From an uncultured Eubacteriales bacterium (GTDB lineage: Bacteria; Bacillota; Clostridia; Oscillospirales; Oscillospiraceae): DNA of 26,348 nt. Of this stretch, positions 1 through 7,324 are shown in pieces (position 1 is the stretch's first letter; each line of letters opens with the position of its first letter). The stretch spans positions 1 through 26,348 of the forward strand of contig URCB01000022.1 of the NCBI GenBank assembly GCA_900546255.1, written 5' to 3'. The notes below the pieces were generated by a model, which saw only the letters and a program-made list of their open reading frames with translations, had not been told where the DNA came from and ran no database searches. Position numbers and translations under genes: made by a program.

Positions 1-1
1 C

Positions 2-1963
2 ATCCACGAGGGGGGCGAGCTGGGCTACTCCCTGGCCCACGCCTTCGGCGCGGTGCTGGACAACCCCGACCTTATCGCCGCCTGCGTGGTGGGGGACGGG
101 GAGGCCGAAACCGGCCCCCTGGCCACCGCCTGGCAGGGCAACAAGTTCTTAAACCCCATCGGGGACGGGGCGGTGCTCCCCATCCTCCACCTCAATGGGT
201 TTAAGATCCACAACCCCACCATCCTCTCCCGCATCCCCCACAGCGAGCTGGAGAGCTTCTTCCGGGGCTGCGGCTGGGAACCCCGCTTCGTGGAGGGCAG
301 CGACCCGGAGCAGATGCACCAGACCATGGCCGCCGCCCTGGACTGGGCCATTCGGGAGATCCAGCGCATCCAGGCCCACGCCCGCACCACCGGGGACGAC
401 AGCCGCCCCGCCTGGCCCATGATCGTCCTGCGCACCCCCAAGGGCTGGACCGGCCCCAAGGAGGTGGACGGGCAGACCATTGAGGGCTCCTTCCGGGCCC
501 ACCAGGTGCCCATCGACATGTCCCAGCCCCACCACCTGAAGCTGGTGGAGGACTGGCTGCGCAGCTACCACCCCGAGGAGCTCTTCACCGAGGAGGGCAA
601 GCTCCGCCCCGAACTCCAGGCCCTGGCCCCCAAGGGGGACCGGCGGATGGGGGCCAACCCCCACGCCAACGGCGGCAAGCTGCTGCGGGACCTGAAACTC
701 CCCGACTTCCGCAACTACGGCATCGACCTGCCCGCCCCCGGCGCCGTGGAGGCCCAGGACATGCTGGTGCTGGGCACCTTCGTCCGGGATGTGATCCGGG
801 AGAACGAGGATGCCAAAAACTTCCGGGTCTTCGGCCCCGACGAGAGCAAATCCAACCGCCTGACCCCCATGTTCGAGGCCACCACTCGGGTGTGGAACGC
901 CGAGAGCGCCGACGGGGACGAGTACCTGGCCCACAGCGGCCGGGTGATGGACTCCATGCTCTCCGAGCACATGTGCGAGGGCTGGCTGGAGGGGTACCTC
1001 CTCACCGGCCGCCACGGCTTCTTCAACAGCTATGAGGCCTTCATCCGCATTGTGGACTCCATGTTCGCCCAGCACGCCAAGTGGCTGAAAACCTGCAACG
1101 AGCTGCCCTGGCGGCAGGATATCGCCTCCCTGAACTATATCCTCTCCTCCAACGTCTGGCAGCAGGACCACAACGGCTTCACCCACCAGGACCCCGGCTT
1201 CCTGGACCATGTGGCCAACAAGAAGGCCGACGTGGTGCGGATGTACCTGCCCCCGGATGCCAACTGCCTGCTCTCCTGCTTCAACCACTGCATCTCCAGC
1301 CGGAACTATGTCAACGTCCTGGTGACCTCCAAGCATCCCCGGCCCCAGTGGCTGACCATGGAGCAGGCGGTGAAGCACTGCACCCAGGGCATCGGCATCT
1401 GGCAGTGGGCCTCCAACGACCAAGGTGCTGAGCCGGACATCGTCCTGGCCTGCTGCGGGGAGACCCCCACCCTGGAGACCCTGGCCACCGTCACCATCCT
1501 CCGCCACTACTTCCCCGATCTGAAGATCCGGGTGGTGAACGTGGTGGACCTGATGCGCCTGCAGTCGGACAGCCAGCACCCCCACGGCCTGTCGGACCAG
1601 AACTACAACCTCCTGTTCACCGAAGATAAGCCCATCCTCTTCGCTTTCCACGGCTACCCCTCCCTGATCCACGAGCTCACCTACCGCCGGAAGAACAAGA
1701 ACCTTCACGTCCGGGGGTACATCGAAGAGGGCACCATCACCACCCCCTTCGACATGCGGGTGCTGAACAACCTGGACCGGTTCCACCTGACCATGGACGT
1801 CATCCACCTGCTGCCGGAGAAGCTGGGCACCCGGGGGGCCTTCCTGGTCCAGCAGCTCCAGGACAAGCTGGTGGAGCACAAGCAGTATATCGCCGAGTAC
1901 GGCGAGGATCTGCCGGAAATCCGCGACTGGAAGTGGAACGACGGCAAGGGCAACTTCGCCTGA
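2..1963 (+). CDS. xfp: Phosphoketolase (xylulose-5-P/fructose-6-P), 5' end cut by window
   Basis: Thiamine-diphosphate enzyme that phosphorolytically cleaves xylulose 5-phosphate (and often fructose 6-phosphate) to acetyl phosphate plus glyceraldehyde 3-phosphate (or erythrose 4-phosphate); cytosolic, feeding acetate/ATP formation. The frame is open from base 2, reading [17 protein letters not shown], so the real start lies upstream. The ThDP-binding stretch [14 protein letters not shown] follows immediately, then [14 protein letters not shown] and the C-terminal XFP domain with [16 protein letters not shown]. About 653 codons are present; the family is near 800 residues, so roughly 140-150 N-terminal residues are missing. 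The stop at 1961-1963 is followed by a strong terminator, so this is the last gene of its unit. Identification is secure; substrate preference cannot be told from sequence. Confidence 0.95.
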   Translation: MHEGGELGYSLAHAFGAVLDNPDLIAACVVGDGEAETGPLATAWQGNKFLNPIGDGAVLPILHLNGFKIHNPTILSRIPHSELESFFRGCGWEPRFVEGSDPEQMHQTMAAALDWAIREIQRIQAHARTTGDDSRPAWPMIVLRTPKGWTGPKEVDGQTIEGSFRAHQVPIDMSQPHHLKLVEDWLRSYHPEELFTEEGKLRPELQALAPKGDRRMGANPHANGGKLLRDLKLPDFRNYGIDLPAPGAVEAQDMLVLGTFVRDVIRENEDAKNFRVFGPDESKSNRLTPMFEATTRVWNAESADGDEYLAHSGRVMDSMLSEHMCEGWLEGYLLTGRHGFFNSYEAFIRIVDSMFAQHAKWLKTCNELPWRQDIASLNYILSSNVWQQDHNGFTHQDPGFLDHVANKKADVVRMYLPPDANCLLSCFNHCISSRNYVNVLVTSKHPRPQWLTMEQAVKHCTQGIGIWQWASNDQGAEPDIVLACCGETPTLETLATVTILRHYFPDLKIRVVNVVDLMRLQSDSQHPHGLSDQNYNLLFTEDKPILFAFHGYPSLIHELTYRRKNKNLHVRGYIEEGTITTPFDMRVLNNLDRFHLTMDVIHLLPEKLGTRGAFLVQQLQDKLVEHKQYIAEYGEDLPEIRDWKWNDGKGNFA

Positions 1964-2003
1964 TCCCATCACGCCCCATGGAGGACCCATCGGGTCCCCT
2001 TCC

Positions 2004-2046
2004 GCCCTCCCCTGCCCCGCTTTCCAGTGGGGCGGGGGAGGGCTTT
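2004..2046 (+). terminator. Intrinsic terminator after phosphoketolase
   Basis: A 15-bp GC-rich stem (2004-2018 with 2029-2043, one G-T wobble) with a 10-nt loop is followed by TTT. It begins 40 nt after the phosphoketolase stop. Confidence 0.8.
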
Positions 2047-2095
2047 CTACTTCCTCCACGCTCCAAAGCGGGACCTTCCCTTTTCCTCCAAAGTG

Positions 2096-2104
2096 TGCTA
2101 TGAT
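2096..2104 (+). promoter_or_regulatory. Extended -10 promoter candidate for the MATE gene
   Basis: TGCTATGAT is an extended -10 element (TGn before a 5/6 match to TATAAT) about 60 nt before the proposed TTG start, just after the preceding terminator. No good -35 was seen. Confidence 0.4.
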
Positions 2105-2164
2105 AAGCGGGCGGCCTGCTCTTCCAGGCCGCCTTCATTTGCCAGAGAAAGGAAGTCCTTCGTC

Positions 2165-3523
2165 TTGTCACTCGCCCATACCCACAACGGGGCCGATCTG
2201 GGAAAGGATCCCGTCCGCCGGCTGCTGTTCCAGCTGGCCCTGCCCTCCATCCTGGCCCAGCTGATCAACCTACTGTACAACTTGGTGGACCGGATGTACA
2301 TCGGCCACATCCCCGACGTGGGCGCCACCGCCCTCACCGGCGTGGGGGTCACCATGCCGCTGATCCTGTGCATCTCCGCCTTTGCCGCCCTGGTGAGTAT
2401 GGGCGGCGCCCCCCGGGCTTCCATCCTCCTGGGGAAAGGGGAAAAGGACCAGGCCGAGCAGGTCCTGGGCAACTGCACCACCATGCTGGTGATCACTGCC
2501 CTGGTTCTCACGGTGGTGGTCCAGGTCTTTGGGCCGGATCTCCTTTTGTTCTTTGGGGCCAGCCAGGCCACCCTTCCCTATGCCTGGGACTACACTAGGA
2601 TCTATGCCATGGGCACCCTCTTTGTCCAGCTGGCCCTGGGGCTCAATGCCTTCATCAACGCCCAGGGCTTTGCCCGGACAGGGATGCTCACCGTGGCCCT
2701 GGGGGCGGGGTGCAACATTGTGCTGGACCCCATCTTCATCTTCGCCCTGGACATGGGGGTGCAGGGGGCTGCCCTGGCCACGGTGCTGTCCCAAGGGGCC
2801 TCCTGCCTGTGGATCCTGTGCTTCCTCCGGGGAAAGCAGACCACCCTCCGCCTGCAGCGGCGGACGCTGCGGCTGCGGCGGAAGATCCTCCTCCCCTGCC
2901 TGGCCCTGGGGGTGTCCCCCTTTATCATGCAGTTCACGGAGAGCATCCTCAACGTCTGCTTCAACACCAGCCTCCTCCAGTACGGTGGGGACCTGGCGGT
3001 GGGGGCCATGACCATCCTTGCCAGCGTCATGCAGTTTGCCATGCTCCCCCTCCAGGGGTTCACCCAGGGGGCCCAGCCCATCGTGGGCTTCAACTACGGC
3101 GCCGGCAACCGGGACCGGGTGAAGGAGACCTTCCGCCGCCTGTTGGTCTGCTGCATCGTCTACGCGGGGATCATCTGGGCGGTGGCCATGTTCCTGCCCC
3201 AGGTGTTCACCGCCATCTTCACCAACGACCCCACCTTGGCAGAGTACACCCAGTGGGCCATCCGGATCTACCTGGCCCTGGCCTTCCTCATGGGCATTCA
3301 GGTGGCTTGCCAGCAGACCTTCATCGCCCTGGGCAACGCCAAGACCTCCGTCTTCCTGGCCCTGCTGCGAAAGGTGATCCTCCTGATCCCCCTGATCTAC
3401 CTGCTGCCCCACCTTTTGCCGGGCAACCAGGTGATGGCGGTGTTCCTGGCCGAGCCAGTGGCAGACGCCATCGCCGTGGCCACCACCGGAACCCTGTTCT
3501 GGCGGCAGTACCACAAGTTATAA
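2165..3523 (+). CDS. MATE-family efflux transporter (MepA-like), TTG start
   Basis: Multidrug and toxin extrusion family cation-coupled antiporter of the cytoplasmic membrane. The sequence begins DPVRRLLFQLALPSIL, then has LLYNLVDRMYIGHI and TGVGVTMPL, typical of the MepA/DinF side of the family, with about twelve hydrophobic segments in two similar halves (second half starting near LLPCLALGVSPFIMQFTES). I chose TTG at 2165 because an AGAAAGGAAG ribosome site lies just upstream, and it gives 452 residues, the usual family length. The frame stays open back to 2027, but that extension runs into the preceding terminator and has no transporter-like sequence. Substrate is unknown. A terminator follows, so it is probably monocistronic. 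Confidence 0.9.
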   Translation: MSLAHTHNGADLGKDPVRRLLFQLALPSILAQLINLLYNLVDRMYIGHIPDVGATALTGVGVTMPLILCISAFAALVSMGGAPRASILLGKGEKDQAEQVLGNCTTMLVITALVLTVVVQVFGPDLLLFFGASQATLPYAWDYTRIYAMGTLFVQLALGLNAFINAQGFARTGMLTVALGAGCNIVLDPIFIFALDMGVQGAALATVLSQGASCLWILCFLRGKQTTLRLQRRTLRLRRKILLPCLALGVSPFIMQFTESILNVCFNTSLLQYGGDLAVGAMTILASVMQFAMLPLQGFTQGAQPIVGFNYGAGNRDRVKETFRRLLVCCIVYAGIIWAVAMFLPQVFTAIFTNDPTLAEYTQWAIRIYLALAFLMGIQVACQQTFIALGNAKTSVFLALLRKVILLIPLIYLLPHLLPGNQVMAVFLAEPVADAIAVATTGTLFWRQYHKL

Positions 3524-3534
3524 CGACAACATTG

Positions 3535-3567
3535 GTCCCCAGGGCTCTACCGCCCTGGGGACTTTTT
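3535..3567 (+). terminator. Intrinsic terminator after MATE gene
   Basis: GTCCCCAGGGC pairs perfectly with GCCCTGGGGAC across a 6-nt loop and is followed by TTTTT. It starts 11 nt after the MATE stop. Confidence 0.9.
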
Positions 3568-3679
3568 CCTCCGGTTTCCTTCCTGCTCGTTGCGAACTGC
3601 AGCCGCCTATGCTACCCTATGGTTAAGGAAACCATCCCTTGTGCGCCCTCCCCGCTTGGAGAGGAGAAAGGAGCCCCCT

Positions 3680-4108
3680 ATGGCACCAAAGACCTCCCCC
3701 GACCCCCTCTATGACCGGATTGCCCAGAGCTTCCGCAGCCAAGCTTTTCTCACCCTGCTGGGGGCCCAGCTGCGGTCTGTGGCGCCGGGAAAGGTGGTGA
3801 TCTCCTGCCGCCGCCGGCCCGAGCTGGGACAGCAGCAGGGCCTGCTCCACGGGGGTGTGGTGGCCACCATCGCCGACGTCACCTGCGGCTACACCGCCCT
3901 GACCACCATGCCCGAGGGGTATGAGGTTCTGACGGCGGAGTTTAAACTCAACCTCCTCCGCCCCGTGCTGGCAGAGGAGATCGTGGCCACCGGCCAGGTG
4001 ATCAAGGCTGGCCGCACCCTGGTGATCACCGAGGCCGAGGTCCGGGATGGCAATACCGGAACCCTCCTAGCCAAAATGCTGGGAACCATGGTGCCTACGC
4101 AGTTGTAA
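3680..4108 (+). CDS. PaaI-type hotdog-fold thioesterase
   Basis: Predicted acyl-CoA (or aryl-CoA) thioesterase of 142 residues, single hotdog domain, cytosolic. Family signatures are HGGVVATIAD (His57-Gly-Gly, with Asp66 as the usual catalytic acid) followed by a long helix, and the strand FKLNLLRPV. The ATG at 3680 is chosen because GAGAAAGGAG lies just upstream; the frame is open back to 3590 but that part is low-complexity and lacks a ribosome site. It sits alone between two other units. The physiological substrate is not visible; housekeeping removal of stray CoA esters is the usual role for such genes. Confidence 0.85.
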   Translation: MAPKTSPDPLYDRIAQSFRSQAFLTLLGAQLRSVAPGKVVISCRRRPELGQQQGLLHGGVVATIADVTCGYTALTTMPEGYEVLTAEFKLNLLRPVLAEEIVATGQVIKAGRTLVITEAEVRDGNTGTLLAKMLGTMVPTQL

Positions 4109-4148
4109 GCGGTCCCGCTGCACGTTCGGCCAGGGAAAACCATCCCCT

Positions 4149-4208
4149 TTGACAAAAGTGGGACTCTGTGGTATCTTTATTTAGTTAGCCCAGGCTAACC
4201 AAATAAAG
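4149..4208 (+). promoter_or_regulatory. zupT promoter with long palindromic operator
   Basis: TTGACA (4149-4154), a 17-bp spacer and TATCTT (4172-4177) form a strong promoter. A long palindrome at 4175-4208 overlaps the -10 and the expected start point: CTTTATTT-A-GTTAGCC, two bases, GGCTAAC-C-AAATAAAG (16-nt arms, one mismatch). Its core resembles DtxR/IdeR/MntR-type boxes (TTAGGTTAGCCTAACCTAA class). The promoter is seen directly; metal-responsive repression is inferred from the motif and the gene it controls. Confidence 0.65.
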
Positions 4209-4224
4209 AATTGGGAGGACCCCT

Positions 4225-5022
4225 ATGGACCACAGCCTTCTCCTTGCCTTTCTCCTCACCCTGCTGGCCGGGCTGAGCACCGGCATCGGCAGTGTCATCG
4301 CCTTCGTCACCCGGCACACCAACCGGCGCTTCCTCTCCGGGAGCCTAGGCTTTTCCGCCGGGGTGATGCTCTATGTCTCCCTGGTGGAACTTCTGCCCCA
4401 AGCGGGAACCGCCCTCCAAGAGGACTTGGGAGGGCGCAGCGGCAGCTGGGCCGCCATCGGCGGTTTCTTCGGCGGCATGCTTCTCATCGCCGTCATTGAC
4501 CGGTGTATCCCTGCCCAGGAGAATCCCCACGAAGCCAAACCGCTGGAGGCAGAAGCCCCCCTCTCCCCCGCTCCCCTTCTTCGCCTGGGAGGGATGACGG
4601 CCCTGGCCATTGCCATCCACAATTTCCCGGAGGGGCTGGCCACCTTCGTCTCCGCCCTCCAGGACCCCGCCATCGCCGGGCCCATCGTGGTGGCCATTGC
4701 CATTCACAACATTCCCGAGGGGATCGCCGTCTCAGTCCCCCTTTACCAGGCCACTGGCTCCCGGCGGAAGGCCTTTGTCTGGTCCTTCCTCTCCGGCCTG
4801 GCAGAGCCGGCGGGAGCCCTCCTGGGCTGGCTTCTGCTGGCCCCGGTGATGAGTCCCACCCTCTTCGGCCTGCTCTATGCTGGTGTGGCGGGGATCATGG
4901 TGTTCATCTCCCTGGACGAGCTTCTCCCCGCCGCCCGGGCCTATGGGGAGCACCACCTGGCCATTTACGGCCTCATCGGCGGTATGGCCGTGATGGCAGG
5001 GAGCCTACTGCTCTTTGAATAG
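4225..5022 (+). CDS. zupT: ZIP-family divalent metal transporter (ZupT-like)
   Basis: Integral-membrane metal transporter (Zn2+, possibly Fe2+ or Mn2+) of 265 residues with about eight hydrophobic helices. The two metal-binding helices are clear: HNFPEG (His132, Asn133, Glu136) and HNIPEG (His161, Asn162, Glu165), followed by SGLAEPAG with Glu194. A charged loop at about residues 98-115 separates the third and fourth helices, as in this family. GGGAGGA precedes the ATG. It is transcribed alone from the promoter at 4149-4177 and ends in a bidirectional terminator. Direction and metal cannot be fixed from sequence; import of zinc is the commonest role. Confidence 0.88.
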   Translation: MDHSLLLAFLLTLLAGLSTGIGSVIAFVTRHTNRRFLSGSLGFSAGVMLYVSLVELLPQAGTALQEDLGGRSGSWAAIGGFFGGMLLIAVIDRCIPAQENPHEAKPLEAEAPLSPAPLLRLGGMTALAIAIHNFPEGLATFVSALQDPAIAGPIVVAIAIHNIPEGIAVSVPLYQATGSRRKAFVWSFLSGLAEPAGALLGWLLLAPVMSPTLFGLLYAGVAGIMVFISLDELLPAARAYGEHHLAIYGLIGGMAVMAGSLLLFE

Positions 5023-5031
5023 GGGGAATAG

Positions 5032-5066
5032 AAAAAAGACACCAGCCTGTTGGCTGGTGTCTTTTT
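5032..5066. terminator. Bidirectional terminator, formerly also that of tRNA-Gln
   Basis: GACACCAGCC-TGTT-GGCTGGTGTC is a perfect 10-bp hairpin flanked by A6 on the left and T5 on the right, so it works on both strands. It ends the ZIP gene. Its right side runs straight into the tRNA 3'-end copy at 5066-5088, so before integration it would have terminated tRNA-Gln on the minus strand. Confidence 0.9.
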
Positions 5067-5088
5067 GGCAGCGGGAGAAGGATTCGAA
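5063..5088. repeat. Attachment-site copy distal to integrase (attL)
   Basis: A 26-bp sequence identical to 13285-13310. It holds the CCA end, the 3' acceptor strand and most of the T-arm of tRNA-Gln in the minus orientation, but no tRNA body follows (bases after 5088 diverge). It is therefore the displaced 3' fragment left by site-specific integration. Confidence 0.93.
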
Positions 5089-5201
5089 TTATTGAGTCGG
5101 TTTATCATTCTGACAATTATCGTAAAATAGCAGGAAATTCGATGGAATATTCGCAAAAAAATGAACTATTCGGAAAATGTTGTAAATAGCGCAAAACCGC
5201 C

Positions 5202-5222
5202 TAAAGGGTCAAATAAAGGGTA
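5202..5222. repeat. Left integrase arm-type site
   Basis: The sequence TAAAGGGTCAA-A-TAAAGGGTA occurs here and again at 13207-13227 with one substitution, in the same orientation, near the two element ends. Each copy contains two AAAGGGT boxes. Such paired subterminal repeats are typical of arm-binding sites for tyrosine recombinases with an N-terminal arm-binding domain. The rest of 5089-5253 holds no gene, only scattered ATTCG motifs. Confidence 0.6.
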
Positions 5223-5253
5223 GGAAGGGAGACATACTACCTGCTCTTTTGTA

Positions 5254-5460
5254 TCACGACTCACTTTCAGAAATGGAACTGTCTCTCCTCATTGTTTCAT
5301 CTATCGCACGGTTAATAAAACCATTTACACTTTCCCCGTGGGCTGCTGCATAGGCCTGGACGACCTCATACTTGCTGCGGTCCATTCTCACCCGCGCTAC
5401 CGCAAACTTTTCCATATAGGCCTTCTGTGCTCTTTTTTGGGCCTCTGTTTTCTCCGACAT
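5254..5460 (-). CDS. Arc-like ribbon-helix-helix DNA-binding protein
   Basis: A 68-residue protein with one ribbon-helix-helix domain: strand FAVARVRMD (about residues 19-27), helix KYEVVQAYAAAHG, turn, helix SVNGFINRAIDETMRRD. The GxSVNGFINRAI pattern is typical of Arc/MetJ-like regulators in Firmicute mobile elements. The N-terminus is basic and the C-terminus short and acidic. The start has only a weak ribosome site (GAGAG). An 11-bp inverted repeat lies just upstream and could be its own operator. The IS110 element begins only about 65 bp upstream, so its native promoter may be lost. Likely role is transcriptional control within the element; no toxin partner is adjacent. Confidence 0.75.
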   Translation of the reverse strand: MSEKTEAQKRAQKAYMEKFAVARVRMDRSKYEVVQAYAAAHGESVNGFINRAIDETMRRDSSISESES

Positions 5461-5471
5461 ACTCTCACGTA

Positions 5472-5505
5472 TAATAAAACCATCTCGAAAGGGGTGGTTT
5501 TATTA
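5472..5505. promoter_or_regulatory. Inverted repeat upstream of the RHH gene, possible operator
   Basis: TAATAAAACCA (5472-5482) and TGGTTTTATTA (5495-5505) are perfect 11-bp inverted arms with a 12-bp spacer, located 12 bp upstream of the ribbon-helix-helix start codon. Autoregulatory binding is inferred; a small RNA hairpin is the alternative. Confidence 0.5.
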
Positions 5506-5529
5506 ATTCTCCTTTCCTCGAAAATTGGT

Positions 5530-5740
5530 TATACAGCAGGAGTAGCTACCTGCAGTATAATCAGGTCAAGCACTGTGGATCTGTACCTATATTCTTACAG
5601 CAAGACTGTTTTGAGGTGACTCAGACCACAGTGGCTTGCCTGTATTGGTGATTAGTTGGTTAACGCTTGACGTTTTTATTTGCGTGAATACATGGACAAG
5701 CCATCTGTGGAGACCAGCAGTGCTAATCTAAACAAAGGAG
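5530..5740 (+). ncRNA. Candidate IS110 bridge RNA
   Basis: IS110 elements encode a bridge RNA in the non-coding left end whose two loops pair with target and donor DNA. Here: a 5' hairpin GCAGG/CCTGC (5536-5553); a first stem CAAGCACTGTGG (5567-5578) with CCACAGTGGCTTG (5626-5638), one bulge; a second stem CCTGTATT (5639-5646) with AATACAtGG (5687-5695). Loop 1 contains GAGGTGAC (5613-5620), complementary to GTCACCTC at the right flank (7015-7022), fitting a right target guide. Loop 2 contains TAGTTGGTTA (5653-5662), identical to the inferred circle junction, fitting a left donor guide. I could not find convincing left-target and right-donor guides, so two of four expected pairings are seen. 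Ends and promoter are not determined. Confidence 0.65.
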
Positions 5741-5747
5741 GAAATCC

Positions 5748-6911
5748 ATGTACTTTGTAGGAATCGACATCTCTAAGTTCAAACACGACTGCGCCATCAT
5801 TGATGAACTCTGTGATACCGTTATGCCCTCATGGTCTTTTTCCAATGACCGGGAGGGCTTTTCGCATTTCAAGGCGCTGCTGGACAGTCTGGAAGGTGAA
5901 AAGAAGATAGGGCTTGAATCTACCGGCCACTATGGGCAAAATCTGAAGCAGTTCCTTGAATCCAACGGCTTCGCCTTTATGGAGTTCAATCCGCTTCTGG
6001 TTTCCAGATTCGTTCGCAGCAAATCCCTCAGAAATACGAAAACCGACTCCATTGATGCGCTCAGCATCGCCCAGTATGTGATGACGGTAGAGTACAAGCC
6101 CTATCCGTCCTCATTCTACCACTTGGATAAGCTAAAGTCACTCACAAGATTTCGCAATAGTTTGGTTCGTCAGCGCAGCAGACAACTGGTGGAGCTTACC
6201 AACGTCTTGGATAAACTGTTTCCTGAGTTCAAACCCTTCTTTAAAGACAAGTTTTCTGTCACAGCCCTGTACATCCTTGCGCACTACCAGACACCGGAAC
6301 GGATCGCCAACATGAACGCACGCTCTTATGAAGCCCTGCGCAAACTTTCCCGTGGCAGATTCACTCTGAGTAATTTCACCCAGCTCAAAGCCTTGGCAAA
6401 AAACACTGTTGGAACTCAAAGCGATTATCTCCTGGATCAGATGAATATCCTTCTGGAGCTTTACTCCCAGTTGGACTCCAAGGTGGATGAATTGGACGCT
6501 CAAATCAAAGAGTGTGTTCGGGGAATCGATCCACCCTGTTTATCCATTCCCGGTGTTGGAGAGCTCTCTGCCGCCATGATTCTCTCTGAGTTTGGAGACT
6601 TCAGCAAATTTCAGAACCCTTCCAAACTGCTTGCCTTTGCAGGTCTGGAACCAGGCTATTTTCAATCCGGGCAATCTGAGTATACCGGGCATATGGTCAA
6701 ACACGGCTCATCTAGGCTTCGGTACGCTCTCATGAACTGTTGCTTGCCTCTCATCTCCAACGAACCAGTTTTTGCCGCGTATTACGCCAAGAAAAGATCA
6801 GAGGGCAAACCTCATCGTGTGGCATTGACCCATGTTGCCAAAAAACTTCTGCGGGTCATCTACACATTGCAAACTAAAAATATCCGTTACGATCCGACTA
6901 TGATCCACTAA
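5748..6911 (+). CDS. IS110-family DEDD transposase (bridge-RNA-guided recombinase)
   Basis: A 387-residue recombinase. The N-terminal RuvC-like domain carries the DEDD residues: Asp7 in GIDISK, Glu57 in GLESTGH, and Asp100/Asp103 in KTDSIDA. A central coiled region (about residues 130-255) leads to the C-terminal Transposase_20 domain, with IPGVGELSAAMILSE and LLAFAGLEPGYFQSG; Ser307 in the latter is the likely nucleophilic serine of IS110 recombinases. Length is normal and the frame is intact, so it may be active. AAAGGAGG lies 6 nt before the ATG. It excises its element as a circle and reinserts it at sites read by the bridge RNA encoded just upstream. A weak CCTCC/GGAGG hairpin follows the stop. 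Confidence 0.93.
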   Translation: MYFVGIDISKFKHDCAIIDELCDTVMPSWSFSNDREGFSHFKALLDSLEGEKKIGLESTGHYGQNLKQFLESNGFAFMEFNPLLVSRFVRSKSLRNTKTDSIDALSIAQYVMTVEYKPYPSSFYHLDKLKSLTRFRNSLVRQRSRQLVELTNVLDKLFPEFKPFFKDKFSVTALYILAHYQTPERIANMNARSYEALRKLSRGRFTLSNFTQLKALAKNTVGTQSDYLLDQMNILLELYSQLDSKVDELDAQIKECVRGIDPPCLSIPGVGELSAAMILSEFGDFSKFQNPSKLLAFAGLEPGYFQSGQSEYTGHMVKHGSSRLRYALMNCCLPLISNEPVFAAYYAKKRSEGKPHRVALTHVAKKLLRVIYTLQTKNIRYDPTMIH

Positions 6912-7090
6912 GATGCTTTTTTCCTTTTCCGTCCTCCTTTGGAGGGCTTGGTTTCCTGCGCCCTTTTTTCGTCACTGAAATTTTCTTCGCAAAAGACTTG
7001 ACTTCCCATAGTTGGTCACCTCTTAAAAAAGGACACTGGGTGAACTTGGCCTAATCGCCCAGTATGGTTACATTGTAACACATATCCAAG

Positions 7091-7182
7091 TCTACGCCTA
7101 GATACAAATTGAACAAATCTAGGCGTAGATATTTGTGCATCCTCGCTCTTGATATCTAGGCCTATATATCTTATACTATAAT
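7091..7182 (+). promoter_or_regulatory. Promoter with three palindromic operator copies
   Basis: Three copies of a palindromic ATCTA-nnnn-TAGAT box: ATCTACGCCTAGAT-type at 7091-7103, ATCTAGGCGTAGAT at 7117-7130 and ATCTAGGCCTATAT at 7154-7167. The first two are mutually inverted with 13-bp perfect arms. The third overlaps a promoter: TTGATA (7149-7154), 17 bp, TATACT (7172-7177), with an alternative TATAAT at 7177-7182. It would drive the genes at 7325 and 7610. Repression by an element-encoded regulator (RHH or XRE protein) is inferred. The remainder of 6912-7324 contains the IS right end, a short ACTGGG/CCCAGT inverted repeat and an untranslated leader of about 140 nt. Confidence 0.65.
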
Positions 7183-7299
7183 CACAGTAAGGGAGAGGCA
7201 AGGCGGACGAAGTACTGAACAGGAAACAAGAACGTCAGATAAGCGCCGGACAGGATAAGAAACGGGATGGGCCCAAGATAAACTTAACGCCCCCGGCCC

Positions 7300-7320
7300 C
7301 CTCCTCTCAAATTAAGGAGG
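7300..7320 (+). promoter_or_regulatory. Hairpin covering the ribosome binding site of the 7325 gene
   Basis: CCTCCT (7300-7305) is exactly complementary to AGGAGG (7315-7320), with a 9-nt loop; AGGAGG is the Shine-Dalgarno of the gene starting at 7325. The hairpin would hide the ribosome site, suggesting translational control or insulation against read-through transcripts. Confidence 0.45.
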
Positions 7321-7324
7321 CAGT

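Larger units (their letters stand above)
5525..7016 (+). mobile_element. IS110-family insertion sequence (about 1.49 kb)
   Basis: Contains one DEDD transposase gene with a long non-coding region before it, the arrangement of the IS110 group rather than IS1111. No terminal inverted repeats are visible, as expected. I place the ends at a shared TTGGT (5525-5529 and 7012-7016), which should contain the recombination core. Joining 7016 to 5530 gives a circle junction reading CATAGTTGGTTATACAG; a 10-nt piece of this, TAGTTGGTTA, recurs in the upstream RNA region at 5653-5662. Boundaries are inferred to within a few bases. Insertion lies in the control region between the ribbon-helix-helix gene and the genes at 7325-7819. 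Confidence 0.75.

Noticed and set aside
149..2059. A 636-codon minus-strand frame opposite phosphoketolase
   Set aside because: Shadow frame from GC-rich third positions; biased composition (H, G, V, Q) and no family resemblance.
5338..5619. A 93-codon plus-strand frame across the RHH gene and IS left end
   Set aside because: It is opposite the RHH gene, crosses the inferred IS boundary and has no convincing start.
5535..6998. Strong circle-junction promoter for the bridge RNA (TTGACT at 6998-7003 joined to TATACA at 5530-5535)
   Set aside because: The boxes would be only 13 bp apart in the reconstructed circle, too close for a standard promoter; kept only as a weak possibility.
7091..7130. 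CRISPR-like or transposon-end repeat
   Set aside because: Only three short palindromic boxes with unequal spacing, tied to a promoter; operator sites explain them better.
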